This document shows, piece after piece, positions 1 to 6,646 of a stretch of DNA of 13,298 nucleotides (its first letter is position 1; each line of letters opens with the position of its first letter). The DNA is from JAEUKQ01 sp044227605 (GTDB lineage: Bacteria > Pseudomonadota > Alphaproteobacteria > JAEUKQ01). Made by a program: the position numbers and the translations under genes. The stretch is from assembly GCA_044227605.1 (NCBI GenBank), contig JBGAWJ010000033.1, forward strand, positions 1 to 13,298. Direction: 5' to 3'. A model generated the notes under the pieces. The model saw nothing but the letters and a program-made list of their open reading frames with translations, was not told the DNA's origin and made no database searches.

Positions 1-57
1 GGCTTCTGGTTCTATGGTTCCGAATTCAAATTGAGACATTACCCTTTTAGAAGCCAT
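1..57 (-). CDS. Possible 5' end of an unidentified gene (partial, runs off the left edge)
   Basis: Reading leftwards from an ATG at 57, the minus strand stays open to the window edge and gives MASKRVMSQFEFGTIEPEA. A second in-frame ATG at 39 follows an AGGG, but at a spacing too short for a normal ribosome binding site. The divergent position relative to the transporter gene at 161 suits a real gene start. A TATAAT-like hexamer lies on the minus strand at 74-69, without a good -35 element. Nineteen residues are too few to identify a family and chance is a real alternative: one plus-strand frame is also open from the window edge to 63. Confidence 0.25.
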   Translation of the reverse strand, partial: MASKRVMSQFEFGTIEPEA

Positions 58-59
58 GC

Positions 60-89
60 TTGACAAAGATTATAAACGTCAATCACAAT
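60..89 (+). promoter_or_regulatory. Candidate sigma70-type promoter for the ABC importer operon
   Basis: A consensus -35 hexamer TTGACA (60-65) is followed after 18 bases by CACAAT (84-89), which matches four of six positions of the -10 consensus. It would give an untranslated leader of roughly 65 bases before the gene at 161. The -35 is strong and the -10 weak, so the assignment is tentative. Confidence 0.35.
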
Positions 90-160
90 ATAAATGTGGA
101 AAATTATTATTGTTCATTTGGTGTTACGTCCTGCTGTTGAACTGGTGCTAGGAGATAAGC

Positions 161-1666
161 ATGGTAGCTAAACTGATGCGGCCGTTTTTCTTAATCATCT
201 TTTTGTTTTTTATGACGATTTTTCCTAACGCCGGTATGACCAGAGTTGGTATGTTGATTGTAAGTGTTGGAATGGTTTTAGAACCTCCCCATCTGGATCC
301 AACAGCGGGGGCAGCTGGCGCTATTGATGAGATTGTTTATGCAAATATTTTTGAGGGGCTGACCAAGATTGACCGTAATGGTAATGTGCAGCCATTATTA
401 GCAAAAAATTGGACTCTCTCTGCTGATGGTCGAACCTATACTTTTTCTCTGGAGAAAAATGTTAGATTCCATGACGATACCCCTTTTGATGCCAATGATG
501 TGATCTTTAGTTTTGAACGGGCAATGGCCTTGGACAGTGTCAATGCCCAGAAAAATCTTTTTGAACCAATCCAATCGATGGAAATTAAAGACCCCTATAC
601 ACTAATTATTCATTTAAAAAGGCCCACGGGCGATTTTCTTTATAATCTAGGATGGGGAGATGCAGCGATTGTCGCCAAGGAAAGTTATGAAAACAACAAA
701 ATAAATCCTGTGGGTACAGGGCCTTACCGGTTTGTCCGGTGGGATAAAGGCAATCAAGTTATATTGACCCAGACCGATTCTTACTGGGGAAAAAGGCCTT
801 CAATTGATCAGGTTACATTTAAATTTATTTCGGACCCAACAGCTGCAATGATTGCGTTACAATCGGGGGAAATTGATGCTTTCCCTAATTTCCCTGCCCC
901 CGAACTTTTATCAAAATTACAAAAAGATCCGAAGTTTAAAGTAGTCATTGGGACGACAGAAGGGGAAACTATTTTAGCGATTAATAATCGACGCCCCCCC
1001 CTAAATAATAAAATAATTCGTCAAGCCATTTGCCATGCCATTGATCGCCAATCTATTATTGACGGCGCGATGTTTGGCTATGGTACACCTATTGGCAGCC
1101 ACTTTGCCCCCCATCATCCGGCTTATATCGATTTAACCAAACAAAACCAGCATGATCTGGCTTTGGCAAAGAAATTATTATCAGAAGCCGGTTATAAACC
1201 CGGAGAATTGGCCTTGGCAATCAAATTGCCCCCGCCGTCCTACGCCCGCCGCGGTGGGGAGATTGCGGCCGCACAACTGCAAAAAGCAGGCTTTAAAATC
1301 AATCTGATCCCAGTTGAATGGGCGCAATGGTTAGATGAAGTTTTCCGCCGCAAAGATTTTGATTTAACCATCATTTCCCATACCGAACCCCTCGATATTA
1401 ATATTTACGCAAGGCTCGATTACTATTTCGGGTATGATAATCCTGCTTTTAAAGATATAATCAACCTGATTGCCCAAACTACATCGGATGAGAAAAGAAT
1501 CCCCCTATATCAGTCTGCTCAAAAGATGTTGGCGGATGATTCTGTCAATTGTTTCTTATTCCAGCTTGCCAAACACGGGGTTTGGAACGCGCAGTTGGAG
1601 GGGATGTGGGAAAACAGCCCTATCCAAGCAAATGATATGAACGATGTTTTTTGGGACCTAAAATAA
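161..1666 (+). CDS. ABC transporter substrate-binding protein, family 5 (peptide/nickel type)
   Basis: This is the extracytoplasmic solute-binding protein of a peptide/nickel-type (SBP_bac_5) ABC importer. The 501 residues are close to the usual family length. The N-terminus has a basic start and a hydrophobic core (about residues 7-21) ending in PNAG, consistent with a Sec signal peptide. The mature family region begins near VGMVLEPPHLDPT and continues with the typical FEGLTKIDRNG, LSADGRTYTFSLEKNVRFHD and PFDANDVIFSFERA blocks. The ATG at 161 is supported by AGGAG at 150-154, six bases upstream. Two permease genes follow 19 bases later in the same direction. Dipeptides, oligopeptides, nickel, haem or other ligands are all possible within the family, and sequence alone does not decide. 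A run of eight C lies at 994-1001 inside the gene. Confidence 0.9.
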   Translation: MVAKLMRPFFLIIFLFFMTIFPNAGMTRVGMLIVSVGMVLEPPHLDPTAGAAGAIDEIVYANIFEGLTKIDRNGNVQPLLAKNWTLSADGRTYTFSLEKNVRFHDDTPFDANDVIFSFERAMALDSVNAQKNLFEPIQSMEIKDPYTLIIHLKRPTGDFLYNLGWGDAAIVAKESYENNKINPVGTGPYRFVRWDKGNQVILTQTDSYWGKRPSIDQVTFKFISDPTAAMIALQSGEIDAFPNFPAPELLSKLQKDPKFKVVIGTTEGETILAINNRRPPLNNKIIRQAICHAIDRQSIIDGAMFGYGTPIGSHFAPHHPAYIDLTKQNQHDLALAKKLLSEAGYKPGELALAIKLPPPSYARRGGEIAAAQLQKAGFKINLIPVEWAQWLDEVFRRKDFDLTIISHTEPLDINIYARLDYYFGYDNPAFKDIINLIAQTTSDEKRIPLYQSAQKMLADDSVNCFLFQLAKHGVWNAQLEGMWENSPIQANDMNDVFWDLK

Positions 1667-1685
1667 AACTCCATTTTGGTGACCA

Positions 1686-2624
1686 ATGAGTGTGATAACT
1701 GTTATCTTCAGAAATCTGCTGTACTTGCTCATCATATCCTGGATGCTCTTTTTGATTTTTAACCTCTTGCCTGGCGATGCCGCCAGTTTTGTTTTGGGTG
1801 TGGAGGCCAGCCCGGAAACATTACATGCCTTGCAACGGCAGATGGGATTGGATTTACCCATTTTAGAACGTTATTTGTATTGGCTTGCCCATTTTTTTGT
1901 AGGCAATTGGGGTTTTAGCTATATCACCCAATCCTCAGTGGCTGCCCTTATTGGCGATAAAATTTTGGTTAGTTTTTTACTGGCGTTATATGCGATGATG
2001 TTAGCTCTCATCATCAGTTTTCCTTTATCAATTCTCTCGGCTGCAAAGATGGGCAAAGTAGGGGGATACCTAGTTAATATTTGGGGGCATATCACCCTTT
2101 CTATCCCTAGTTTTTGGTTAGGATTTATATTGATTATTGTGTTTTCTTTTGATTGGGGTATTTTCCCTGCTTCAGCTAGTTTAACAGGGCAAGACAGCTT
2201 CATCAATGGACTTAACAAGTTTTTTCTGCCAGCGATGGCTTTAGCTATCCCTCAAAGTGCCGCAATTTTAAAATTGTTGCGCACCTCTCTAATCGCCACC
2301 CAAAAACAGCCCTATATTGTCACCGCTAAAGCAAAAGGGTTAAGCGACATCCAAATTTTATATCGGCATCGTCTTGTTAATGCCTTGCCTACGGTGGTAA
2401 CCAATATGGGGGGGCAGTTTTCTTTATTATTGGTTGGTGGGATCATTGTTGAAAATTTATTTCGTATTCCAGGAATTGGCCGCCAACTACTGTCCTCTGT
2501 CGAGCAACGGGATATCCCAGTCATCCAAGCTATTCTCCTGGTTTTAGTTGCGATTACCTTAATAGCCAACGTTCTTTCGGCTTTATGTAACCATTGGATT
2601 GATCCACGGCCTTCACAGGATTAA
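1686..2624 (+). CDS. ABC transporter permease, DppB/OppB type
   Basis: This is the first membrane subunit of the peptide/nickel-type importer. The 312 residues match the DppB family. Visible features are an N-terminal helix (about 10-28) ending in LLPGD, hydrophobic segments near 93-117, 132-156, 181-198, 243-257 and 277-300, the cytoplasmic EAA-type loop TAKAKGLSDIQILYRHRL (213-230) that contacts the ATPase, and the family signature ENLFRIPGIGRQLL (256-269). The start ATG has GGTGA just upstream. It sits 19 bases after the binding-protein gene and 20 bases before the second permease, so the three are probably cotranscribed. The substrate cannot be predicted from the permease. Confidence 0.9.
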   Translation: MSVITVIFRNLLYLLIISWMLFLIFNLLPGDAASFVLGVEASPETLHALQRQMGLDLPILERYLYWLAHFFVGNWGFSYITQSSVAALIGDKILVSFLLALYAMMLALIISFPLSILSAAKMGKVGGYLVNIWGHITLSIPSFWLGFILIIVFSFDWGIFPASASLTGQDSFINGLNKFFLPAMALAIPQSAAILKLLRTSLIATQKQPYIVTAKAKGLSDIQILYRHRLVNALPTVVTNMGGQFSLLLVGGIIVENLFRIPGIGRQLLSSVEQRDIPVIQAILLVLVAITLIANVLSALCNHWIDPRPSQD

Positions 2625-2644
2625 TATTCTTATATGTTGGAAAA

Positions 2645-3445
2645 ATGAAATCAGTTTGGTCGGCCGGGTTTTTTTTAAGTATCTTTTTTATAGTGGTGGC
2701 GCTAATTGCAACTTTTTGGTTGCCAACCGATATTCTGGATTATCAAATACAAGATCGCCTCCAACCTCCCAATTCCGTTCATTTCTTAGGAACGGATCAC
2801 TTGGGAAGAGATATACTATCCATGCTAATGGCAGGCACAACCAATTCTCTAGGAATTGCGATTGTTGCTGTTTTGCTTGGCTCATCGATCGGTTTCTTTT
2901 TAGCGTTGCTCGTGTGGGTTTTTCAGATTTCCTGGTTAAACCGCACAATCTTTTATTTAAGTGACAGCCTATTAGCTTTTCCCGTTTTATTAACAGCCTT
3001 AATCTTGGCAACTTTTTATCGGCCAGGACTTCTTAATGTTATTATTGCAATTGCCCTATATAATATTCCTATCTTTATCCGCTTAACGGATACAACCCTT
3101 CGCACCATCAGTAAAAACAGTTATATTAAAGCCGCGTTTGCCATGGGACAGACACGTTCTGGAATGTTGTGGAAACACATGATCCACAGCTTAGCGGCTA
3201 TTTGGGTGGTACAAATCGCCGTACAAATTAGTTTTGCTTTGCTGGCTGAGGCAGGATTAAGTTATTTAGGGTTTGGTATTACCTATCCGCAAACCAGCTG
3301 GGGTAAGATGTTATTTGATGGGCAAACTTTTATTGAGGATTATCCCTGGCTTGTGATTTGGCCTGGCTTATGTATGACATTAGCCGTTTTAGGATTCCAA
3401 TTATTAGGTGAATGGTTGCGAAAGAATCTTGATATTCCTTCGTAA
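2645..3445 (+). CDS. ABC transporter permease, DppC/OppC type
   Basis: This is the second membrane subunit, which pairs with the preceding DppB-like protein. The 266 residues are slightly short for DppC/OppC but contain the whole core: an N-terminal helix (about 8-26), the periplasmic motif FLGTDHLGRDILS (47-59), further hydrophobic segments near 68-93, 102-123 and 130-146, an EAA-type ATPase-contacting loop around SYIKAAFAMGQTRSGMLWKH (159-178), and the family motif AEAGLSYLGFGI (201-212). The ribosome binding site TTGGAAAA just before the ATG is weak, which suggests translation coupled to the upstream gene. Members of this family normally need one or two DppD/DppF ATPases. None follows; the next gene is gmk. 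Confidence 0.9.
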   Translation: MKSVWSAGFFLSIFFIVVALIATFWLPTDILDYQIQDRLQPPNSVHFLGTDHLGRDILSMLMAGTTNSLGIAIVAVLLGSSIGFFLALLVWVFQISWLNRTIFYLSDSLLAFPVLLTALILATFYRPGLLNVIIAIALYNIPIFIRLTDTTLRTISKNSYIKAAFAMGQTRSGMLWKHMIHSLAAIWVVQIAVQISFALLAEAGLSYLGFGITYPQTSWGKMLFDGQTFIEDYPWLVIWPGLCMTLAVLGFQLLGEWLRKNLDIPS

Positions 3446-3556
3446 ATATTTTAATCTGCCGATTTTATCGGGGCAAACAATATCTATGATGATTGTCATG
3501 GCGGTTGATTGGTGATAATAAGCACGAAATAATGATCGAAGGATGGTTTAAGAATA
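3446..3556. other. Intergenic region between the importer operon and gmk
   Basis: This 111-base gap holds an imperfect hairpin (arms around 3457-3463 and 3467-3475, with a two-G bulge) just behind the permease gene. It has no following T-run, so it is not a convincing intrinsic terminator. A candidate gmk promoter lies further along. I see no small gene here: the one open frame starts with TTG at 3493 and overlaps gmk out of frame. Confidence 0.5.
3493..3521 (+). promoter_or_regulatory. Candidate promoter for gmk
   Basis: TTGTCA (3493-3498) matches the -35 consensus at five of six positions. It is followed by GATAAT at 3514-3519 (spacer 15) or TAATAA at 3516-3521 (spacer 17). Either pairing is imperfect. 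The position, about 35 bases before the gmk start, is reasonable. A promoter here would separate gmk from the importer operon. Confidence 0.35.
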
Positions 3557-4216
3557 ATGAACAAAACTGCCACAGAAAATACATTCACGCCGATTATGCG
3601 GCGAGGGTTGATGTTGGTTTTATCATCACCCTCAGGGGCTGGGAAAACAACCGTTTCCCGAATGCTTTTGGAAAAAAACAGTAATTTGGAAATGTCCGTT
3701 TCAGTAACAACCCGGCCACGCCGTCCCCAAGAGAAGGCGGGGGCAGATTATCATTTTATTGATTTAACCGCATTTAATAAAAAAATCGAACAACAAGAAT
3801 TATTGGAATACGCTAAAGTTTTTGGCCATTACTATGGCACCCCTAAAGATACAGTGGTACAGGCTCTGCACAAAGGACGCGATGTTTTGTTCGATATTGA
3901 TTGGCAAGGCACCCAACAATTAGCAGAAAAAGCCCGTAGTGATTTGGTAAGTATTTTTATTCTACCGCCATCAACCCGGGAATTAGAACGTCGCTTGAAA
4001 GCTAGGGCGCAGGACAGCCTAGAGGAAGTAGCCAGGCGAATGGCCAAGGCAGCCGATGAGATGAGCCACTGGGCTGAATATGATTATATTGTCGTCAACC
4101 ATGATGCCGAAAAAAGTGTGCGTGAGGTACAAGCAATTCTTGAGGCCGAGCGGTTGCGTCGGGAACGTCAAATCGGTTTGCACGAATTTGTTAAAGGCTT
4201 GAGGGAAGGGCGTTAG
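3557..4216 (+). CDS. gmk: Guanylate kinase
   Basis: Guanylate kinase phosphorylates GMP to GDP with ATP in the cytoplasm, an essential step of guanine nucleotide synthesis and salvage. The P-loop SSPSGAGKTT (residues 23-32) is followed by the GMP-binding region SVSVTTRPRR (47-56) and GADYHFI, then YYGTPKDTV and the LFDIDWQG segment typical of the family. The 219 residues are normal length with a short N-terminal extension. M14 or M19 could be alternative starts, because family homology begins at about residue 18. The ribosome binding site is poor for the 3557 ATG. A small oxidase-subunit-like gene follows after 30 bases and is likely cotranscribed. Confidence 0.95.
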   Translation: MNKTATENTFTPIMRRGLMLVLSSPSGAGKTTVSRMLLEKNSNLEMSVSVTTRPRRPQEKAGADYHFIDLTAFNKKIEQQELLEYAKVFGHYYGTPKDTVVQALHKGRDVLFDIDWQGTQQLAEKARSDLVSIFILPPSTRELERRLKARAQDSLEEVARRMAKAADEMSHWAEYDYIVVNHDAEKSVREVQAILEAERLRRERQIGLHEFVKGLREGR

Positions 4217-4246
4217 AATTTTATAGGTAAAATATAGGGGCGAATA

Positions 4247-4402
4247 ATGGGTTCTCAACCAAATGAAAAAACTGTGTCACCAGCGGTAAATATTCTACAG
4301 GAAAGACAGCAAATGTGGAAGAACTTTACTAAATTTAGTGTGTATGTGACGCTTGTCGTTATTGTGGCGCTTGGTTTAATGCGTATTTTTCTTATTCATT
4401 AG
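4247..4402 (+). CDS. Small single-helix membrane protein resembling aa3-type cytochrome c oxidase subunit IV
   Basis: A 51-codon frame runs from ATG 4247 to TAG 4400-4402, preceded by TAGGGG (4235-4240) at good ribosome-binding distance. The protein has a polar N-terminus, then QERQQMWKNFTKFSVYVT leading into one hydrophobic helix (about residues 31-50) and a two-residue tail. The pattern of a Trp and Phe before a single C-terminal helix, with a central Tyr/Trp and an LMRIFLI end, resembles the short alphaproteobacterial aa3-type oxidase subunit IV family (Pfam COX4_pro_2). That assignment is from memory of the family pattern. The role in the oxidase is non-catalytic, and the catalytic subunits are not in the window. 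The gene ends just before an intrinsic terminator, which supports it as the last gene of the gmk unit. Confidence 0.7.
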   Translation: MGSQPNEKTVSPAVNILQERQQMWKNFTKFSVYVTLVVIVALGLMRIFLIH

Positions 4403-4416
4403 CTGTACTGAAATAA

Positions 4417-4444
4417 AAAAGGCCAAATGAAAAATTGGCCTTTT
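4417..4444. terminator. Bidirectional intrinsic terminator between the gmk unit and ndk
   Basis: Perfect 10-base arms AAAAGGCCAA (4417-4426) and TTGGCCTTTT (4435-4444) flank an 8-base loop. The plus strand ends in TTTTCC. The minus strand ends in a T-rich tract (complement of the A-run at 4411-4420). Both convergent transcripts therefore get a stem followed by U residues. It lies 15 bases after the small oxidase-like gene and 24 bases after the ndk stop. Confidence 0.85.
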
Positions 4445-4467
4445 CCTTACTTAAGGAACTAATTTTG

Positions 4468-4890
4468 TTAGCTAATAATTTCCGTACCACTAAAGAAGAA
4501 GGCGATTTCTTGCTTGGCGGCGTCTACTGAATCGGACCCATGGACTGAATTTGCCTCAATAGATTCGGCAAAATCTTTACGGATGGTGCCAGCGTCTGCT
4601 TGAGATGGGTTGGTAGCCCCCATAATTTTACGGTTTAAAGCAACTGCATTTAACCCTTCTAAAACTTGTATAACAACTGGGCCACTGGTCATAAAATCAA
4701 CTAAACTTTTAAAAAAAGGCCGACTGCGATGAGCTTCGTAGAATTTCTCCGCCTGATTTTTGCTAAGCAATAAACGTTTTTGAGCAACGATTTTTAACCC
4801 CGCTTCTTCAAAACGCGTATTGATTTTTCCCGTTAAATTACGGCGGGTCGCATCCGGTTTTATAATTGATAAAGTTCTTTCCGTCATCAT
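4468..4890 (-). CDS. ndk: Nucleoside diphosphate kinase
   Basis: This enzyme transfers the gamma phosphate from ATP to other NDPs through a phosphohistidine, keeping NTP and dNTP pools balanced. The N-terminal ERTLSIIKPDATRRN block is family-typical. The catalytic histidine is H117 in NSVHGSDS, and residues around RPFF, GATNPSQADAGTIR and the C-terminal EIAFFF strand are all in place. The 140-residue length is standard. Two adjacent ATG codons (4890 and 4887) are possible starts; the second, giving MTERTLSIIKP, fits homologues slightly better. The gene is transcribed alone, between the znuA terminator upstream and the shared terminator at 4417-4444. Confidence 0.95.
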   Translation of the reverse strand: MMTERTLSIIKPDATRRNLTGKINTRFEEAGLKIVAQKRLLLSKNQAEKFYEAHRSRPFFKSLVDFMTSGPVVIQVLEGLNAVALNRKIMGATNPSQADAGTIRKDFAESIEANSVHGSDSVDAAKQEIAFFFSGTEIIS

Positions 4891-4962
4891 TTTCTATTCC
4901 ATAACATAAATTAAGCCCGAAGGGGCAGTAAAGCTAATGGGCAAGAGTAAAGTCGCTGATTA

Positions 4963-4986
4963 GCAATTTGAAACACTTCAAACTGC
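4963..4986. repeat. Inverted repeat in the ndk upstream region
   Basis: TTTGAA (4967-4972) and TTCAAA (4977-4982) are separated by ACAC. The outer GCA (4963-4965) and TGC (4984-4986) extend the symmetry with one mismatched pair. The repeat sits about 75 bases before the ndk start, just downstream of the candidate ndk -10 element. It could be an operator or an RNA hairpin in the leader. I do not recognise it as a known binding site. Confidence 0.45.
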
Positions 4987-4990
4987 AGGA

Positions 4991-5019
4991 TTTACCCACT
5001 AAAAAGCAAAAAAAGTCAA
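4991..5019 (-). promoter_or_regulatory. Candidate ndk promoter
   Basis: On the minus strand TTGACT (5019-5014) is followed after 17 bases by GGTAAA (4996-4991). The -35 is near consensus and the -10 is weak. It lies directly after the znuA terminator and would drive ndk with a leader of about 100 bases. That leader contains the inverted repeat at 4963-4986 and a small GCCC/GGGC hairpin at 4915-4926. Confidence 0.35.
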
Positions 5020-5020
5020 G

Positions 5021-5061
5021 TAATAATTAACAAAGAACCCACCAATTATTATGGTTGGTTC
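5021..5061 (-). terminator. Probable intrinsic terminator of znuA
   Basis: The 10-base arms at 5052-5061 and 5035-5044 pair with a single mismatch around a 7-base loop. On the minus strand they are followed by TTTGTTAATTATTA, a T-rich but interrupted tail. It begins 22 bases beyond the znuA stop, as expected for a terminator, and separates znuA from ndk. Confidence 0.65.
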
Positions 5062-5082
5062 CCTGGGATCTTTGTAAATATT

Positions 5083-6072
5083 TTAAGGTTGCCAACAATC
5101 AATGACCGCTTGCGTTATATTTCCCAATAAACTGAAGTATAACTCCGGACCCGTATCAATATTGGACCCAATTGCATCGAACATACCAATCTTTACATTG
5201 GTTTTGGTGGTGCCTAAAATTTCTGCTAATTTTTGGTTATTGAATTGGGGTTCTTGGAAAATGCATATTTGAGGGTAAGCAGAAATTTTGTCTAAAATGT
5301 CGCGCAGGCGTTTAATGCTTAAAGCTTCGCCTGGGGTTAAAGTTACCGAACCTACCACACTTAAGCGATAGCGTTTTTCAAAATATTGATAGGCATCATG
5401 TGCAACTAAAATAGGCTTGCCTTGGTAGGGCGCTAAATTTTTAGTGATTACTTGGTCGATTGCATCCAAACGGCTTTTTAATTTATCTAAATTCTTGATG
5501 TAAACAGATTGATTCTGGGGATCAATGACTACCAATTGATTGCTAATGTAAGCCGCAATTATTTTGGCGTTTTGAGGATCAAGCCAAAGATGTCCATCGA
5601 TTGTTTTTTTGGCTTCATCATCATGAATGCAGGCATCATTATGGTCTTCACCTAACTCATGATGTTCATCTTGATGGCAATGGTCATGTTGATCCCAAAC
5701 CCCTCCTTGCCGTAACCCAAAAAGATGAAGGCCAGGAATATCTTGGACTTTAATGATGATTTGTGTATGGCGGGCATTTTTGACGTATGAATACATAAAT
5801 GGGTCAATCGTATTTCCCATCCAGATAACAAGTTGGGCTTGTTCCAATTTCCGGATATCGGATGGTTTTAGGTAATATTCATGTTCTGATAAAAACCCAT
5901 CAACAATCACTTGTGGTTCTTTTACGCCCTGCATGAGAAACGAAATTAAAGAATGGATCGGTTTAATACTGATAACTATATTTGGCGGATTTTGACCGTA
6001 AATTGGGTTGGTTAATAACAGCATTCCTATCAAAAGAGTAAAAAGGAATTTTATTGCTAACTTTTTAACCAT
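5083..6072 (-). CDS. znuA: Zinc ABC transporter periplasmic binding protein ZnuA
   Basis: ZnuA captures Zn2+ in the periplasm and delivers it to ZnuB. The 329 residues start with a signal peptide (basic MVKK, hydrophobic core 9-20). The expected metal ligands are visible: H64 in SEHEYYLKP, H161 in DGHLWLDP, H225 in VAHDAYQYF and D299 in FDAIGSNID. Between the first two lies an acidic histidine-rich loop (about 127-152, starting DQHDHCHQDEHHEL), typical of zinc rather than manganese binders. C270 and C326 fit the disulfide known in E. coli ZnuA. The start has GGGGT shortly upstream. The gene is divergent from zur-znuC-znuB across a Zur-type palindrome, which supports zinc as substrate and Zur repression under zinc sufficiency. 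Confidence 0.93.
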   Translation of the reverse strand: MVKKLAIKFLFTLLIGMLLLTNPIYGQNPPNIVISIKPIHSLISFLMQGVKEPQVIVDGFLSEHEYYLKPSDIRKLEQAQLVIWMGNTIDPFMYSYVKNARHTQIIIKVQDIPGLHLFGLRQGGVWDQHDHCHQDEHHELGEDHNDACIHDDEAKKTIDGHLWLDPQNAKIIAAYISNQLVVIDPQNQSVYIKNLDKLKSRLDAIDQVITKNLAPYQGKPILVAHDAYQYFEKRYRLSVVGSVTLTPGEALSIKRLRDILDKISAYPQICIFQEPQFNNQKLAEILGTTKTNVKIGMFDAIGSNIDTGPELYFSLLGNITQAVIDCWQP

Positions 6073-6116
6073 ACTTACCCCTAATCAGATTGTAAAATAA
6101 AGACAAAAAAATACTC

Positions 6117-6146
6117 TTGATATCTGTAATAATGTTATGTTATAAC
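6117..6146 (+). promoter_or_regulatory. Candidate zur-znuCB promoter overlapping the Zur operator
   Basis: TTGATA (6117-6122) is followed after 17 or 18 bases by TTATAA (6140-6145) or TATAAC (6141-6146). The -10 element falls at the centre of the 22-bp palindrome, so a bound repressor would block RNA polymerase. This geometry supports negative autoregulation of zur. The minus-strand znuA promoter is less clear; TTGTTT read leftwards from about 6160 with TATTAC near 6130 is one weak possibility. Confidence 0.5.
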
Positions 6147-6153
6147 ATAACAT
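6132..6153. promoter_or_regulatory. Zur box: perfect 22-bp palindrome between znuA and zur
   Basis: The palindrome is perfect over 11 bases each side, with its centre between 6142 and 6143. Each arm contains TGTTATGTTA or its complement, so the half-site TGTTA is repeated in tandem in each arm. The inner part, ATGTTATAACAT (6137-6148), closely resembles Zur operators of proteobacteria. It lies 59 bases before znuA and 34 bases before zur and can serve both. Family knowledge plus position makes Zur the natural ligand; this is not shown by the sequence alone. Confidence 0.85.
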
Positions 6154-6187
6154 AAACAAATTAAAAGTCAAGAAAAAGTGCAATAAT

Positions 6188-6646
6188 ATGGGGCAAACAG
6201 AACATAACCACCTTGATTGTATCGCCAAAGCTTTGCTACAGGCTGAAAATATTTGCCACGAAGCCGGTGAACATTTAACGCCGCTTCGGCAAAAAATACT
6301 GCAAATGGTGTGGGGGAGTCATGAACCAGTGACCGCCTATGAAATTTTAAGTGAGCTTGCAAAAACCCAAAAGAACGCTGCACCCCCAACTGTTTATAGA
6401 GCGTTGGATTTTTTAGAAAAACAGGGCCTAATCCATAAATTGGAAAGTTTGAAGGCTTTTATAGGATGTATTGAACCCACAAGGAATCACCAGGGATGCT
6501 TTCTTATTTGTAAAAAATGCCAATCTGTTCAGGAAAAACTAAATTTTGACAGTGCTGCTTTTTTTAAGAAAATTACTCGAAGCGATGATTTTAAAGTGGA
6601 ATCGTGGGTACTTGAGATAGAGGGATTATGCGCTTCATGCCAGTAA
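6188..6646 (+). CDS. zur: Zinc uptake regulator Zur (Fur family)
   Basis: This is a cytoplasmic Fur-family repressor that binds operator DNA when zinc is plentiful. The 152 residues comprise an N-terminal winged helix (about 25-90, with LTPLRQKIL and the recognition region APPTVYRALDFLEKQGLI) and a C-terminal metal-binding dimerisation domain. The structural zinc site is complete as C108/C111 and C148/C151. The sensory-site residues H83, C94, H101 and E116 line up with H77, C88, H96 and E111 of E. coli Zur, which favours Zur over Fur, Irr or PerR. No clear Shine-Dalgarno precedes the ATG. The 3' end overlaps znuC, and the gene lies directly downstream of the palindrome it probably binds. Confidence 0.92.
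   Translation: MGQTEHNHLDCIAKALLQAENICHEAGEHLTPLRQKILQMVWGSHEPVTAYEILSELAKTQKNAAPPTVYRALDFLEKQGLIHKLESLKAFIGCIEPTRNHQGCFLICKKCQSVQEKLNFDSAAFFKKITRSDDFKVESWVLEIEGLCASCQ

Noticed and set aside
1919..2218. 99-residue minus-strand frame inside the DppB-like permease, and similar antisense frames elsewhere
   Set aside because: They mirror strongly conserved sense genes, have no ribosome binding sites and no recognisable domains.
3457..3475. Hairpin after the DppC-like permease as an intrinsic terminator
   Set aside because: The stem has a two-G bulge and is followed by AACAATATC with no T-run.
3493..3684. 63-residue open frame overlapping the start of gmk
   Set aside because: It begins with TTG, has no ribosome binding site, runs out of frame through the gmk P-loop and resembles no family.
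4897..4910. ATAACATAA upstream of ndk as a second Zur site
   Set aside because: Only one half-site-like stretch is present and there is no opposing arm. Such words are common in AT-rich DNA.
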